A stretch of DNA of 64,000 bases from NCBI RefSeq assembly GCF_900114315.1, contig NZ_FOSQ01000016.1, forward strand, positions 56,511-120,510, read 5' to 3'. Both the position numbers and the translations under genes were made by a program. Of this stretch, positions 45,243-53,234 are shown in pieces. The stretch is from Falsiroseomonas stagni DSM 19981. Its GTDB lineage: Bacteria > Pseudomonadota > Alphaproteobacteria > Acetobacterales > Acetobacteraceae. The notes beneath the pieces are model-generated. The model saw only the letters and a list, made by a program, of their open reading frames with translations, made no database searches and was not told the DNA's origin. Positions within the stretch are counted from its first letter, which is position 1. Each line of letters opens with the position of its first letter.

Positions 45243-46475
45243 TTGGCGAAGAATGTCAGGAACTTTGTAAATCGCGCATTCATGCGCACAGTAGATCTCG
45301 ATCTGCTCCAGGAGCTTCTGGCGCCGTATGCCGCCGAACTGAAGTTCGATTGGACTACTCTACCAGCCGACGAGGCTGAGCGGAGAGATGCGCTCTTCAT
45401 CCTGTTCAAGGATGGCGGCGAAGATTTTCCCGATGCGCTCCTGGATGCTTTGCATTGCATCCTGACCCTGTCCACTCCGAATGGCGCGCGTGCCCTGCAG
45501 GAGATTGCGGACGAGAAAGGGGTTGCGCTCGTCCCGGAGAGCGAACTCGCTGCGCCGGGCGACGGCAAGCATCTGACACCGCGGCATCTCGCGCTTCGGG
45601 CCTACCTTCGCCACCCCGGCATCTTTGAGCGCGCGGTTCACCGCCAGGCTTTCTTCGCCGCCTCTCCACTGCGTCTCGTGGGGGCCCGCCGCGGCGTCGT
45701 TGTGCTGAACGAGAATGCCGCGGCCCAGGGCGCCTTCAAGGCGGCATGCTCGGTATTCTTCGCAAAACGGTACCTGGGACGGATCTGCGATATCCACTGG
45801 TACCCCGAAGCGGGCCTCATCAACGTCCTGATCGAGCACGGCATGAACGCCGTGACCACCACCGTCGAGGAGGAAGGCGAGCAGAAGGTCAGAACCATCC
45901 GCGAGATGACGCTGGACGCCATCAGCTTTGATCCAAGGACAGGGCACATCAAGGTCAATGCGCGAAGCCTTGTCGAACGCCGCGAGCTGGTGCGGCTGTT
46001 CGCCACCCACCTTCTTGCCGATCCTGACTTCTTCGCCGGACCAGGCAGCGATCGGCTTTACACGCTTGCGCCCATTCGGTCTGGCGGTGCGCCGTGGAAA
46101 TTTAAGAATGATTGGGACGAGGACCTGAAGGAGGTCTTTGTAAAGCAGGTCGATGTCGACGAGGCAGAGGAGGGACATACCGGGCGCGGCGGCTCGCCGT
46201 GGTCGCTCAGCATGCGCGACACGGAGAATGCGCTGGCGCGGCTCTATGAGATGGTGCCAGACATCGATCTTGGCGTGCTGCGGATCGAGACAATCAAGCT
46301 GTTGCTCCGCTTCGAGGTCGATGGCCGGAAGCGCGATGTCCTCGTGACCATTCGCCCGAATAATGTGGCCAGCTTCCGCGACCACATGTTTGAGGCACGT
46401 ATCTTCCAGCATCTGCGCGAGAACGGCTTTGTCCAGTCACCTCCAGCTCTCCCGGCTGTTGCTTCGGCAGCTTGA
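45243..46475 (+). CDS. Unknown protein, 410 aa (paired with winged-helix protein)
   Basis: No family is recognised. The protein is soluble, acidic and of mixed alpha/beta look: LDLLQELLAPYAAELKFDWTTLPADEAERRDALFILF, RHPGIFERAVHRQAFFAASPLRLVG, FKAACSVFFAKRYLGRICDIHWYPEAGLINVLIEHG, then an EKVRT-like acid-rich block and RLYEMVPDIDLGVLRIETIKLLLRFE. TTG 45243 has GGAG 6 bases upstream; ATG 45282 is an alternative start. The next gene starts inside its end, so the two are coupled. The region sits between the recombinase cassette and the phage early genes. No transmembrane segment or signal is seen. Confidence 0.7.
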   Translation: MAKNVRNFVNRAFMRTVDLDLLQELLAPYAAELKFDWTTLPADEAERRDALFILFKDGGEDFPDALLDALHCILTLSTPNGARALQEIADEKGVALVPESELAAPGDGKHLTPRHLALRAYLRHPGIFERAVHRQAFFAASPLRLVGARRGVVVLNENAAAQGAFKAACSVFFAKRYLGRICDIHWYPEAGLINVLIEHGMNAVTTTVEEEGEQKVRTIREMTLDAISFDPRTGHIKVNARSLVERRELVRLFATHLLADPDFFAGPGSDRLYTLAPIRSGGAPWKFKNDWDEDLKEVFVKQVDVDEAEEGHTGRGGSPWSLSMRDTENALARLYEMVPDIDLGVLRIETIKLLLRFEVDGRKRDVLVTIRPNNVASFRDHMFEARIFQHLRENGFVQSPPALPAVASAA

Positions 46476-47385
46476 CCGGCATCCGATCCGTGCCCTGCCG
46501 GAAGCCGAACTAGCGCCGTTTGGAGACGCGTTCACGGCCTTTCGGCAGGCGGGCATGCTGCGGTATCGGCGGCCAGAAGATGACCTCGATCTCTGCCGTA
46601 CCGGCTTCGGCGACAACGGCGAACTCGTTATCGAAGGTATCACCTCGGGTGGGCATCGCTGGCTCGACATCGACTTTGGCGTAGTGGGTGCTCAGATGCG
46701 TCGCGCCACAGGCTTGGTAGGCCCGCCACTCGAGAGGCTCTCCAACCGCGTCCTTCACCTCGGTCGCCCGCCTGGCGACGTCCATCGCAGGGCCTTCTAT
46801 CTCGTTCGGCTTTTTGGCAACGCCAATGCCCTAGACATAGCCCTGGCGTTGAAGGGGCGAAGCAGCGGGATACGGCCGGTCATTGTGACACCTGTGGCGC
46901 GCGATCTAGCACTCGATGTTGGCCGACGGCTGGAGTTGGAAGGAATCCCGGTCGTCGCCGCGATAGGGCTGCTGGACGAAGAGGCCGTCGTGCCTTTGGC
47001 CTTGCGCTTGGCGGGCGCGGGAATTCCAGAGCAGCGCCCGCCTGATGCCCTCGAGATCGACGAGCACGCGGGCACGGCACTCTTCCATCGCAAGGCGCTT
47101 GACCTGGAACCGCGGCATTTCCGTGTGCTCATTGCCCTGGCGCGCGAGGCAAGCACCGACCGCGGAATCGTGCCGGCTGACGCACTCCTTGAGGAACTCG
47201 CCAAGAGCAAGGATCAAGACCGGCAGCCACAGCAGGAGCAGGTCGCGGTGTCGATCAGCCGCATTCGCGCAGCCCTCCGTACCGCTGCGGGTACCTCCGC
47301 GGACAGCGAAGGGCAGATGGTTCGCAATGACCGGCAGGGCGGCTACGCGCTGACGATCGAGAAGCGCAGGGTATTCGTCGACTGA
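46429..47385 (+). CDS. Protein with C-terminal OmpR-like winged helix (start uncertain)
   Basis: The C-terminal 100 residues read as a PhoB/OmpR-type winged helix: LDLEPRHFRVLIALAREASTDRGIVPADALLEEL...QEQVAVSISRIRAALRTAAGT...VRNDRQGGYAL. The N-terminal 220 residues are not recognised (GELVIEGITSGGHRWLDIDFGVV, GRRLELEGIPVVAAIGLLDEEAVVPLALRLAG). No phosphoacceptor receiver domain is present, so it is not a classical response regulator. TTG 46429 is taken as start; ATG 46363 is an alternative and would overlap the upstream gene by 113 bp. It is probably the regulator or sensor of the two-gene unit. Confidence 0.6.
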   Translation: MSSHLQLSRLLLRQLDRHPIRALPEAELAPFGDAFTAFRQAGMLRYRRPEDDLDLCRTGFGDNGELVIEGITSGGHRWLDIDFGVVGAQMRRATGLVGPPLERLSNRVLHLGRPPGDVHRRAFYLVRLFGNANALDIALALKGRSSGIRPVIVTPVARDLALDVGRRLELEGIPVVAAIGLLDEEAVVPLALRLAGAGIPEQRPPDALEIDEHAGTALFHRKALDLEPRHFRVLIALAREASTDRGIVPADALLEELAKSKDQDRQPQQEQVAVSISRIRAALRTAAGTSADSEGQMVRNDRQGGYALTIEKRRVFVD

Positions 47386-47410
47386 GCATTCGCTGCCCCC
47401 GCCAGCTTGG

Positions 47411-47449
47411 CCGATAGACTACCGATAGGAACCGATAGACTGCCGAAAG
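47411..47449. repeat. Four phased CCGATAG-type heptamers upstream of the sigma-like gene
   Basis: CCGATAG occurs at 47411, 47422 and 47432, and the variant CCGAAAG at 47443, with spacings of 11, 10 and 11 bp. Such near-helical phasing places all copies on one face of the DNA. The array ends 62 bp before the sigma-like gene, inside the 125-bp gap after the winged-helix gene. Probably binding sites for a regulator, perhaps that winged-helix protein. Confidence 0.5.
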
Positions 47450-47510
47450 GCCAGGACGCGCGCCGTCCACGAGGCTGTCCCCATCGCCACCCGATGGACA
47501 GGACCAGCCG

Positions 47511-48083
47511 ATGCCCTTCACCCCCACCCGCCCCGAAACCAATGCCCTGCAGCGTAGCGCCGACCGTGTCGCCCTGCGCATCATCCGCACCTGCCGGATC
47601 CCCCGCCATGAGCAAGAAGATCTCCGCCAGGATCTGCTGACGGACCTCTTTGCCCGGCTGAAGGGCTTCGATCCGGCTCGCGGCGACCTCGGCGCCTTCG
47701 CCGCCGCCTGCTTCGACCACCGCGCCATCCGCCTCACCGAGCGCATCCTGCGCGGCCGCGCCACCATGGCGCCGATCTCGCTGGATGACCCGCAGCCCGG
47801 CGGCCAGGGCCTGACCATCGGCGACAGCGTCGCCGAGGCGGACGGCTATGGCGCCTGGCTTGGCCAACCGACCGACGCCTTCGCGGCGGTGGAGCGCCGC
47901 ATCGATCTCGATCGCGCGCTGGGCACGCTGCCGGCCGAGACCCTCCCCCTCTGCGCCGAATTGACCGAGCGCTCTCCGCACGAACTGGCCAAGGCCAGCC
48001 CGACATCGCGCGCCACCCTTTACCGCCACCTGCGCGAGCTGCGGCTCCGCCTGCTCGTCGCCGGCATCCCGGCGGCGGCGTGA
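47511..48083 (+). CDS. Sigma-70-like phage regulator
   Basis: A 190-residue protein. The N-terminal half resembles sigma region 2 (RIIRTCRIPRHEQEDLRQDLLTDLFARLKGFDPARGDLGAFAAACFDHRAIRLTERIL). The C-terminus has a likely region-4-type HTH (ERSPHELAKASPTSRATLYRHLRELRLRLL). It starts the plus-strand phage gene run. It may direct transcription of later phage genes. Similar short sigma-like proteins occur in phages of Rhodospirillales. The phased heptamers lie upstream. Confidence 0.7.
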   Translation: MPFTPTRPETNALQRSADRVALRIIRTCRIPRHEQEDLRQDLLTDLFARLKGFDPARGDLGAFAAACFDHRAIRLTERILRGRATMAPISLDDPQPGGQGLTIGDSVAEADGYGAWLGQPTDAFAAVERRIDLDRALGTLPAETLPLCAELTERSPHELAKASPTSRATLYRHLRELRLRLLVAGIPAAA

Positions 48084-48116
48084 GACGGATTTGCGGGAGG
48101 CTGGGTAATACTCAAC

Positions 48117-48473
48117 ATGGACAGCACGATCATTGGCTTCCGCATCGCGGAGCCGCCGCTCACCGAGACGATGTTCTGCACCTGGTACGGCTCCGCCGTG
48201 CCTGGTGACCGCATCGTCTATCACCGCGGCTTCCTGGCGGTCGACGCCTCGCCGCTCACCTCGACGGTGCCGGATGCCGAGCGTCGCGCCCTGCTGCGCG
48301 TCGCCGAACGCGCCCTGCAGTTGGCCGAGGACGGGCTGGTGCACCTCGTCCAGCGCCGCATGGGCGAAAGCGACTTCACCTACCTCGCCATCGCCCGGCC
48401 CCGCGCGCGCAGCCGCGCCGGCACGCTGGCCTCGGTCCTGGCGGCGGCCAAGCCGACGAGCGTCGCCGCGTGA
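48117..48473 (+). CDS. Phage hypothetical protein
   Basis: A 118-residue protein, mixed polarity: IIGFRIAEPPLTETMFCTWYGSAVPGDRIVYHRGFLAVDASPL, then a helical stretch ERRALLRVAERALQLAEDGLVHLVQRRMGESDFTYLAIARP. The GDRIVYHRGFLAVD turn suggests a small beta domain. Not recognised. ATG 48117; next gene begins about 70 bp on. Confidence 0.6.
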   Translation: MDSTIIGFRIAEPPLTETMFCTWYGSAVPGDRIVYHRGFLAVDASPLTSTVPDAERRALLRVAERALQLAEDGLVHLVQRRMGESDFTYLAIARPRARSRAGTLASVLAAAKPTSVAA

Positions 48474-48541
48474 CGGCTTCCGTGACCCACGCGGGCACCG
48501 CGCCCAGCACCCACCCCACCGCCCACAACCAGGAGAACGGC

Positions 48542-48838
48542 ATGACGCCGCGGACCCCGCTGGACCATCTGCGTGAGAAGCTTTGGCTCAAGATGCTGCC
48601 AGACATCATCGAGGTGCCGACCGGCCCGGGCGGCAGCCCGGTCATCACCAAGCCGGTCGCGCAGGCAACGGTGGACGACGTGGCCTTCGCCGCCGAGGCG
48701 CTGTTCCGCCAGTCGGTCGCGCTGCATCGCAAGGCCGACGCACTGCGGCAGATCCACGACCTGGCGCGCCGCGCCGGTGCCGTCGGTGCCGTCAACGCGA
48801 CGGCCGCCGCCGCCCGTATGGTGGATGTCGCCGAATGA
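48542..48838 (+). CDS. Phage hypothetical protein
   Basis: A 98-residue helical protein: TPRTPLDHLREKLWLKMLPDIIEVPTGPGGSPVITKPVAQATVDDVAFAAEALFRQSVALHRKADALRQIHDLARR. ATG 48542 has AGGAGA about 6 bases upstream; a GTG at 48470 overlapping the previous stop would add 24 polar residues and is less likely. The stop overlaps the next start (ATGA). It lies directly ahead of an AAA ATPase gene; not recognised. Confidence 0.6.
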   Translation: MTPRTPLDHLREKLWLKMLPDIIEVPTGPGGSPVITKPVAQATVDDVAFAAEALFRQSVALHRKADALRQIHDLARRAGAVGAVNATAAAARMVDVAE

Positions 48839-49737
48839 GCGCGCCCTTCACGCAGCCGCCGGGGCGCGGCTTCCGGATCATCACCGCCGACGAGCGGCAG
48901 GCCGAGCCGCGTGGCGTCAAGGCCTGCATCTTCGGGGGCAGCGGCCAAGGCAAGACCAGTCTGCTCTGGACCCTGCTCGCCAGCACCACGCTGTTCATGG
49001 ACCTGGAGGCCGGCGACCTCGCGGTCGAGGGCTGGGGCGGCGATACGATCCGCCCGCGCACCTGGCAGGAATGCCGTGACTTCGCTGCCTTCATCGGCGG
49101 CCCGAACCCGGCGCTGCGTGATGACCAGCCCTATTCCCCGGCGCATTACGCCGCCGTCTGCGAGCAGTTCGGCGATCCCGCCCTGCTCACCCGCTACGAG
49201 ACGGTGTTCATCGACAGCATCACCGTCGCGGGCCGCCTCTGCTTCCAGTGGTGCCGCGGCCAGCCCGAGGCCTTCGCCGAGAAAACAGGCAAGCCCGACA
49301 TCCGCGGCGCCTACGGTCTGCACGGGCGCGAGATGATCGCCTGGCTGACGCATCTGCAGCACACGCGCGGCAAGAACATCATCTTCGTCGGGATCCTCGA
49401 CGAGAAGCTCGACGACTTCAATCGCAAGGTCTTCGTGCCCCAGATCGACGGCAGCAAGACCGGCCTCGAGCTGCCCGGCATCGTCGATGAGGTGCTCACG
49501 CTGGCGGCGATCAAGGATGAAGCCGGCGCGCTCCGCCGCGCGCTGATCTGCCAGACGCTGAATCCCTGGGGCTATCCCGCGAAGGATCGCAGCGGCCGGC
49601 TCGACCTGGTCGAGGAGCCGCATCTCGGCCGGCTGTTCGAGAAGATCCGCGGCCCTGCGCGCCCCGTCGCTGAACGTCTCGCACTGCCTCCGCCGCCGCT
49701 CGCGCTGGCCGCACCCTCCGACACCCCGAACACCTGA
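48835..49737 (+). CDS. Phage AAA ATPase (AAA_24-like)
   Basis: A 300-residue P-loop ATPase of the AAA_24/phage nucleotide-binding type, related to RecA/Sak-like proteins. Walker A is CIFGGSGQGKTSLLWTL (about residues 31-47); ETVFIDSITVAGRL is a likely Walker B. THLQHTRGKNIIFVGILDE is the sensor region. Phage proteins of this kind act in recombination or replication. ATG 48835 overlaps the preceding stop. It precedes the DUF669-like gene, a pairing seen in many phages. Confidence 0.8.
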   Translation: MSAPFTQPPGRGFRIITADERQAEPRGVKACIFGGSGQGKTSLLWTLLASTTLFMDLEAGDLAVEGWGGDTIRPRTWQECRDFAAFIGGPNPALRDDQPYSPAHYAAVCEQFGDPALLTRYETVFIDSITVAGRLCFQWCRGQPEAFAEKTGKPDIRGAYGLHGREMIAWLTHLQHTRGKNIIFVGILDEKLDDFNRKVFVPQIDGSKTGLELPGIVDEVLTLAAIKDEAGALRRALICQTLNPWGYPAKDRSGRLDLVEEPHLGRLFEKIRGPARPVAERLALPPPPLALAAPSDTPNT

Positions 49738-49753
49738 TCCGAGGAGATCCCGC

Positions 49754-50398
49754 ATGGCTTCCTGGAATGACTACAACGACGCCTCGCAGAACCCGAACCT
49801 GATTCCCAAGGGCACCATCGCGAAGGTGCGCCTGACGATCCGCCCCGGCGGCTTCGACGATCCGAGCCAAGGCTGGACGGGCGGCTACGCCACGCGCGGC
49901 AGCACCGGCGCCGTCTATCTGAACGGCGAGTTCACCGTGCTGGAGGGCCCCTACGCGAAGCGGAAGATCTTCACGCTGGTCGGCCTCTACAGCCCGAAAG
50001 GCCCGGACTGGGGGAATATGGGCCGCAGCTTTGTGCGCGGCATGCTGAACTCCGCCCGCGGGATCTCCGATAAGGACGCCTCGCCGCAGGCCCAGGCCGC
50101 GCGCCGCATTGGCGGCTTCGCGGACCTCGAGGGGCTGGAGTTCCTCGCCAAGATCGATACCGGCACTGACGCCAACGGCGAGCCGAAGAACGAAATCCGC
50201 ATGGCGGTCACGCCGGACCACCGGGCCTATGCCACGGCGATGGGGCCGCACGCGGGCGCGCCCGGGCCCGCCTACGCGCCGCCGGCGCAGACCTATGCTC
50301 CGCCGCCCGCGGCCCCGACGCAGGGCGCCTTCCCTGCCGCCGTGCCGCGCACCCCGCCGGCGGCTGGAGCCGACAATCGCCCCGCCTGGGCGCGCTGA
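49754..50398 (+). CDS. DUF669-like phage protein with Pro-rich tail
   Basis: A 214-residue protein. The N-terminal 150 residues (MASWNDYNDASQNPNLIPKGTIAKVRLTIRPGG...YAKRKIFTLVGLYSPKG...RSFVRGMLNSARGI) look like a DUF669-type domain, thought to bind single-stranded DNA. A flexible Pro/Ala tail follows (PAYAPPAQTYAPPPAAPTQ). It is placed between the AAA ATPase and an SF2 helicase, which suits an SSB-like role. The family call is by pattern and context. Confidence 0.6.
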   Translation: MASWNDYNDASQNPNLIPKGTIAKVRLTIRPGGFDDPSQGWTGGYATRGSTGAVYLNGEFTVLEGPYAKRKIFTLVGLYSPKGPDWGNMGRSFVRGMLNSARGISDKDASPQAQAARRIGGFADLEGLEFLAKIDTGTDANGEPKNEIRMAVTPDHRAYATAMGPHAGAPGPAYAPPAQTYAPPPAAPTQGAFPAAVPRTPPAAGADNRPAWAR

Positions 50399-50415
50399 GG
50401 GAGGGCCGCACCAGC

Positions 50416-52092
50416 ATGATGCTCCGCCCCCGCCAGAAGCTCTTCGTCGAGCGCAGCCTTCGTGCGCTCGGCCAGCACGGGAATACCCTCGGCGTCGCCC
50501 CGACCGGCGCCGGCAAGACGATCATGCTGTCGGCGGCGGTGGGCGAGCATATCGGCAGCAGCGCCGCCAAGGCTGCCGTCCTCGCCCATCGGGATGAGCT
50601 GACAGCGCAAAACCTGGCGAAGTTCCGCCGCGTGAACCCCGACATCTCCACCTCGGTGGTGGATGCCGGCCATAAATCCTGGGGCGGCCAGGTCACCTTC
50701 GCCATGGTGCCGACGCTGACGCGCCAGGCGAACCTCGAGGCGATGCCGGCGCTGGACCTGCTGGTGATCGACGAGGCGCATCACGCCATCGCCGACAGCT
50801 ATCGCCGCATCATCGATCGGGCACTGCAGCGGAACCCGGGCTGCCGGATCTACGGCGTCACGGCGACGCCCAACCGCGGCGACAAGGTCGGGCTGCGGCA
50901 GGTCTTCTCGAACGTCGCCGACCAGATCCGGCTCGGCGAGCTGATCGCCTCCGGGCACCTGGTGACGCCGCGCACCTTCATCATCGATGTCGGTGTGCAG
51001 GACGAGCTCCGCGCGGTGCGCCGCAGCGGCGATGACTTCGACATGGGCGAGGTCGCCCGCGTCATGGACACCGTGCCAGTGACCGACGCGGTGGTGAAGC
51101 ACTGGCAGGAGAAGGCTGGCGGCCGCCAGACCGTGGTCTTCTGCTCCACCATCGCGCATGCCGAGCACGTCGCTGCCGCCTTCAACGCGGCCGGCGTCCC
51201 TACGGTCGTCGTGACCGGCGACATGCCGGACAGCGAGCGGCGTTCCGTCCTGGCCGCCTATGCCAAGGGCGAGGCGCGCATCGTCGTGAATGTCGCGGTG
51301 CTCACCGAGGGTTGGGACCATCCCCCCACCTCCTGTGTCGTGCTGCTGCGGCCCAGCTCGTTCAAGTGCACGATGATCCAGATGGTCGGCCGCGGCCTGC
51401 GCACCGTCGATCCCACCGAGCATCCCGGCATCGTCAAGCGCGACTGCATCGTGCTCGACTTCGGCACCTCCTCACAGATCCACGGCTGCCTGGAGCAGGA
51501 CGTCGATCTCGACAGCCAGCCCGGCGAAGGTGAGCCGCCCACCAAGACCTGCCCCTCCTGCGATGCTGAGGTGCCGATCGCGGTGATGGAATGCCCGATC
51601 TGCGGTCACGCCTTCGAGCCGCGCGGCCGCGAGACAGCGCCGCTGGCGGACTTCATCATGACGGAGATCGATCTCCTCCGTCGCTCCGCCTTCCAATGGT
51701 GCGACCTGTTCGGCGATGACGCCGCCCTGCTGGCAAATGGCTTCAACGGCTGGGCGGGCATCTTCTTCCTGAACGGCGCCTGGCACGCGGTCGGCGGGGC
51801 GAAGGAGGAGCGGCCCCGCCTGCTGTCCATCGGGGAGCGGCTGGTAGCGCTGGCCGCGGCGGACGATTGGCTGAACGCCTACGAGACGGACGAGAGCGCC
51901 CACAAGAGCCGGCGCTGGCTGCGGGAGCCGCCGACCGAACGCCAGCTGACCCATCTGCCCCCGGCGGCACGGGCCGATCTCGGCATGACCCGGTACCAGG
52001 CCTCGGCGCTGCTGACCTTCAAGTTCAACCGCCAGGCCATCCAGCATCTCGTGCGCAGGGCCCAGCCCGCGGCGCTGGGGCAGGCCGCATGA
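50416..52092 (+). CDS. Phage SF2 DEAH helicase with zinc motif
   Basis: A 558-residue DEXH helicase: MLRPRQKLFVERSLRALGQHGNTLGVAPTGAGKTIMLSAAVGEH (Walker A), LLVIDEAHHAIADSYRRI (DEAH), GVTATPNRGDKVGL, TVVFCSTIAHAEHVAAAFN, QMVGRGLRTVD (motif VI). A CPSCDAEVPIAVMECPICGHAF four-cysteine zinc knuckle follows at about residues 376-395. A 150-residue C-terminus is unrecognised. Likely a phage replication or recombination helicase. It follows the DUF669-like gene by 17 bp. Confidence 0.88.
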   Translation: MMLRPRQKLFVERSLRALGQHGNTLGVAPTGAGKTIMLSAAVGEHIGSSAAKAAVLAHRDELTAQNLAKFRRVNPDISTSVVDAGHKSWGGQVTFAMVPTLTRQANLEAMPALDLLVIDEAHHAIADSYRRIIDRALQRNPGCRIYGVTATPNRGDKVGLRQVFSNVADQIRLGELIASGHLVTPRTFIIDVGVQDELRAVRRSGDDFDMGEVARVMDTVPVTDAVVKHWQEKAGGRQTVVFCSTIAHAEHVAAAFNAAGVPTVVVTGDMPDSERRSVLAAYAKGEARIVVNVAVLTEGWDHPPTSCVVLLRPSSFKCTMIQMVGRGLRTVDPTEHPGIVKRDCIVLDFGTSSQIHGCLEQDVDLDSQPGEGEPPTKTCPSCDAEVPIAVMECPICGHAFEPRGRETAPLADFIMTEIDLLRRSAFQWCDLFGDDAALLANGFNGWAGIFFLNGAWHAVGGAKEERPRLLSIGERLVALAAADDWLNAYETDESAHKSRRWLREPPTERQLTHLPPAARADLGMTRYQASALLTFKFNRQAIQHLVRRAQPAALGQAA

Positions 52093-52095
52093 TCG

Positions 52096-52467
52096 ATGGC
52101 CCGCTCCCCGGAACCGCCCTGCGCCGTCTGCTCCCGCCCGGCGCGTGGCTTTGGCTGGTTCGACCCGGCGCCGCGGAAGAAGCCACGGCCCTCGGTCTCC
52201 TTCTGCTGCATCGCCTGCCAGGGCTTCTGGTCGCGCTTGGCGGGGAGGTCATCCGCAATGGTTGACCTCACCGAGCAGGAGAAGGCGGCGATGCGCGCCG
52301 CCATGCGCCGCGTCGCGGAGACGATGGCCGAGATCGGCTGGGACACCCGCTTCCAGGATCTAAGCGAGGCGCAGGTGCTGACGCTGATCGAGGTCGCCGT
52401 CGGCGGCTTCCAGGAGGCGATGCAGGCGATCGCCCGGCAGGCCGCGGCGGCGGAGGTGCCCTTCTGA
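52096..52467 (+). CDS. DUF6511-like small zinc protein
   Basis: A 123-residue protein. The N-terminal CAVCSRPARGFGWFDPAP followed by FCCIACQGFWSRL makes a four-cysteine site (CxxC and CxxxC-like). MVDLTEQEKAAMRAAMRRVAETMAEIGWDTRFQDLSEAQVLTLIEVAVGGFQEAMQ is a helical domain. It resembles DUF6511 phage proteins. It starts 4 bp after the helicase and ends by overlapping the RecB-like nuclease start by one base. Function unknown; the zinc site suggests nucleic-acid or protein binding. Confidence 0.65.
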   Translation: MARSPEPPCAVCSRPARGFGWFDPAPRKKPRPSVSFCCIACQGFWSRLAGRSSAMVDLTEQEKAAMRAAMRRVAETMAEIGWDTRFQDLSEAQVLTLIEVAVGGFQEAMQAIARQAAAAEVPF

Positions 52468-53234
52468 TGCTCGACTTCAACAGCCGCAGCCAGACCTCGA
52501 CGCATGTGAATGCCGCCATCGACGCTGCTCTGGTCAAGGCCAATCAGGCGACACCGCCGCGCAGCTACCTGGGCGGCTCCCGCCTCGGCCATGCCTGCGA
52601 ACGGGCGCTGCAATTCGAGTTCGTGCAGGCCCCAAAGGATGAGGGTGCCGACTTCGACGGCCGGCTGCTGCGCATCTTCGGGATCGGGCACGCGCTGGAG
52701 GACGTCGCTGTCGCTTGGCTGCGGGGCGCCGGCTTCGATCTTTACACCCGTCGCGGCGGTGGCGAGCATGGCGAGCAGTTCGGCTTCTCGGTCGCCGGTG
52801 GTCGCATCCGTGGCCATGTCGATGGCGTCTTCGCAGGCGGCCCGACCATCCCCGGCATGGCGTTCCCGGCGCTGTGGGAATGCAAGACCATGAACGCCAA
52901 GGCCTGGCGCGAGACGTCCAGTAAAGGCGTCGCGGCAGCCAAGCCGATCTATGCGGCGCAGATCGCGGTCTACCAGGCCTATATGGACGCCAGCGTCCCG
53001 GGCGTGGCGGACAATCCGGCGCTCTTCACCGCCATCAACAAGGACACAGCGGAGCTGCACCACGAGCTGGTGCCATTCAACGCTGACCTGGCGCAACGCA
53101 TGTCCGATCGCGCCGTACGCATCCTGGCCGCGACGGATGGCGGCGAGCTTCTGCCCCGCGTTGCCGCCCAGGCCGACCATTTCGAGTGCCGCTTCTGCCC
53201 CTGGGCCAAACGGTGCTGGGCGCTGCCTGCATGA
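52467..53234 (+). CDS. RecB/Cas4-like PD-(D/E)XK nuclease
   Basis: A 255-residue nuclease of the PD-(D/E)XK superfamily. SYLGGSRLGHACERALQFEF (Cas4-like N-terminus with Cys), FGIGHALEDVAVAWL, IRGHVDGVFAGG (catalytic Asp), LWECKTMNAKAWRE (ExK) and QIAVYQAYMD. CRFCPWAKRCW supplies the other cysteines, so a 4Fe-4S cluster is possible. Phage members probably act as recombination exonucleases. Overlaps the primase-ATPase gene by 4 bp (ATGA). Confidence 0.8.
   Translation: MLDFNSRSQTSTHVNAAIDAALVKANQATPPRSYLGGSRLGHACERALQFEFVQAPKDEGADFDGRLLRIFGIGHALEDVAVAWLRGAGFDLYTRRGGGEHGEQFGFSVAGGRIRGHVDGVFAGGPTIPGMAFPALWECKTMNAKAWRETSSKGVAAAKPIYAAQIAVYQAYMDASVPGVADNPALFTAINKDTAELHHELVPFNADLAQRMSDRAVRILAATDGGELLPRVAAQADHFECRFCPWAKRCWALPA

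Noticed and set aside
47411..47449. CRISPR array
   Set aside because: Units are 7 bp with 3-4 bp between; no spacer-sized intervals and no cas genes in the window.
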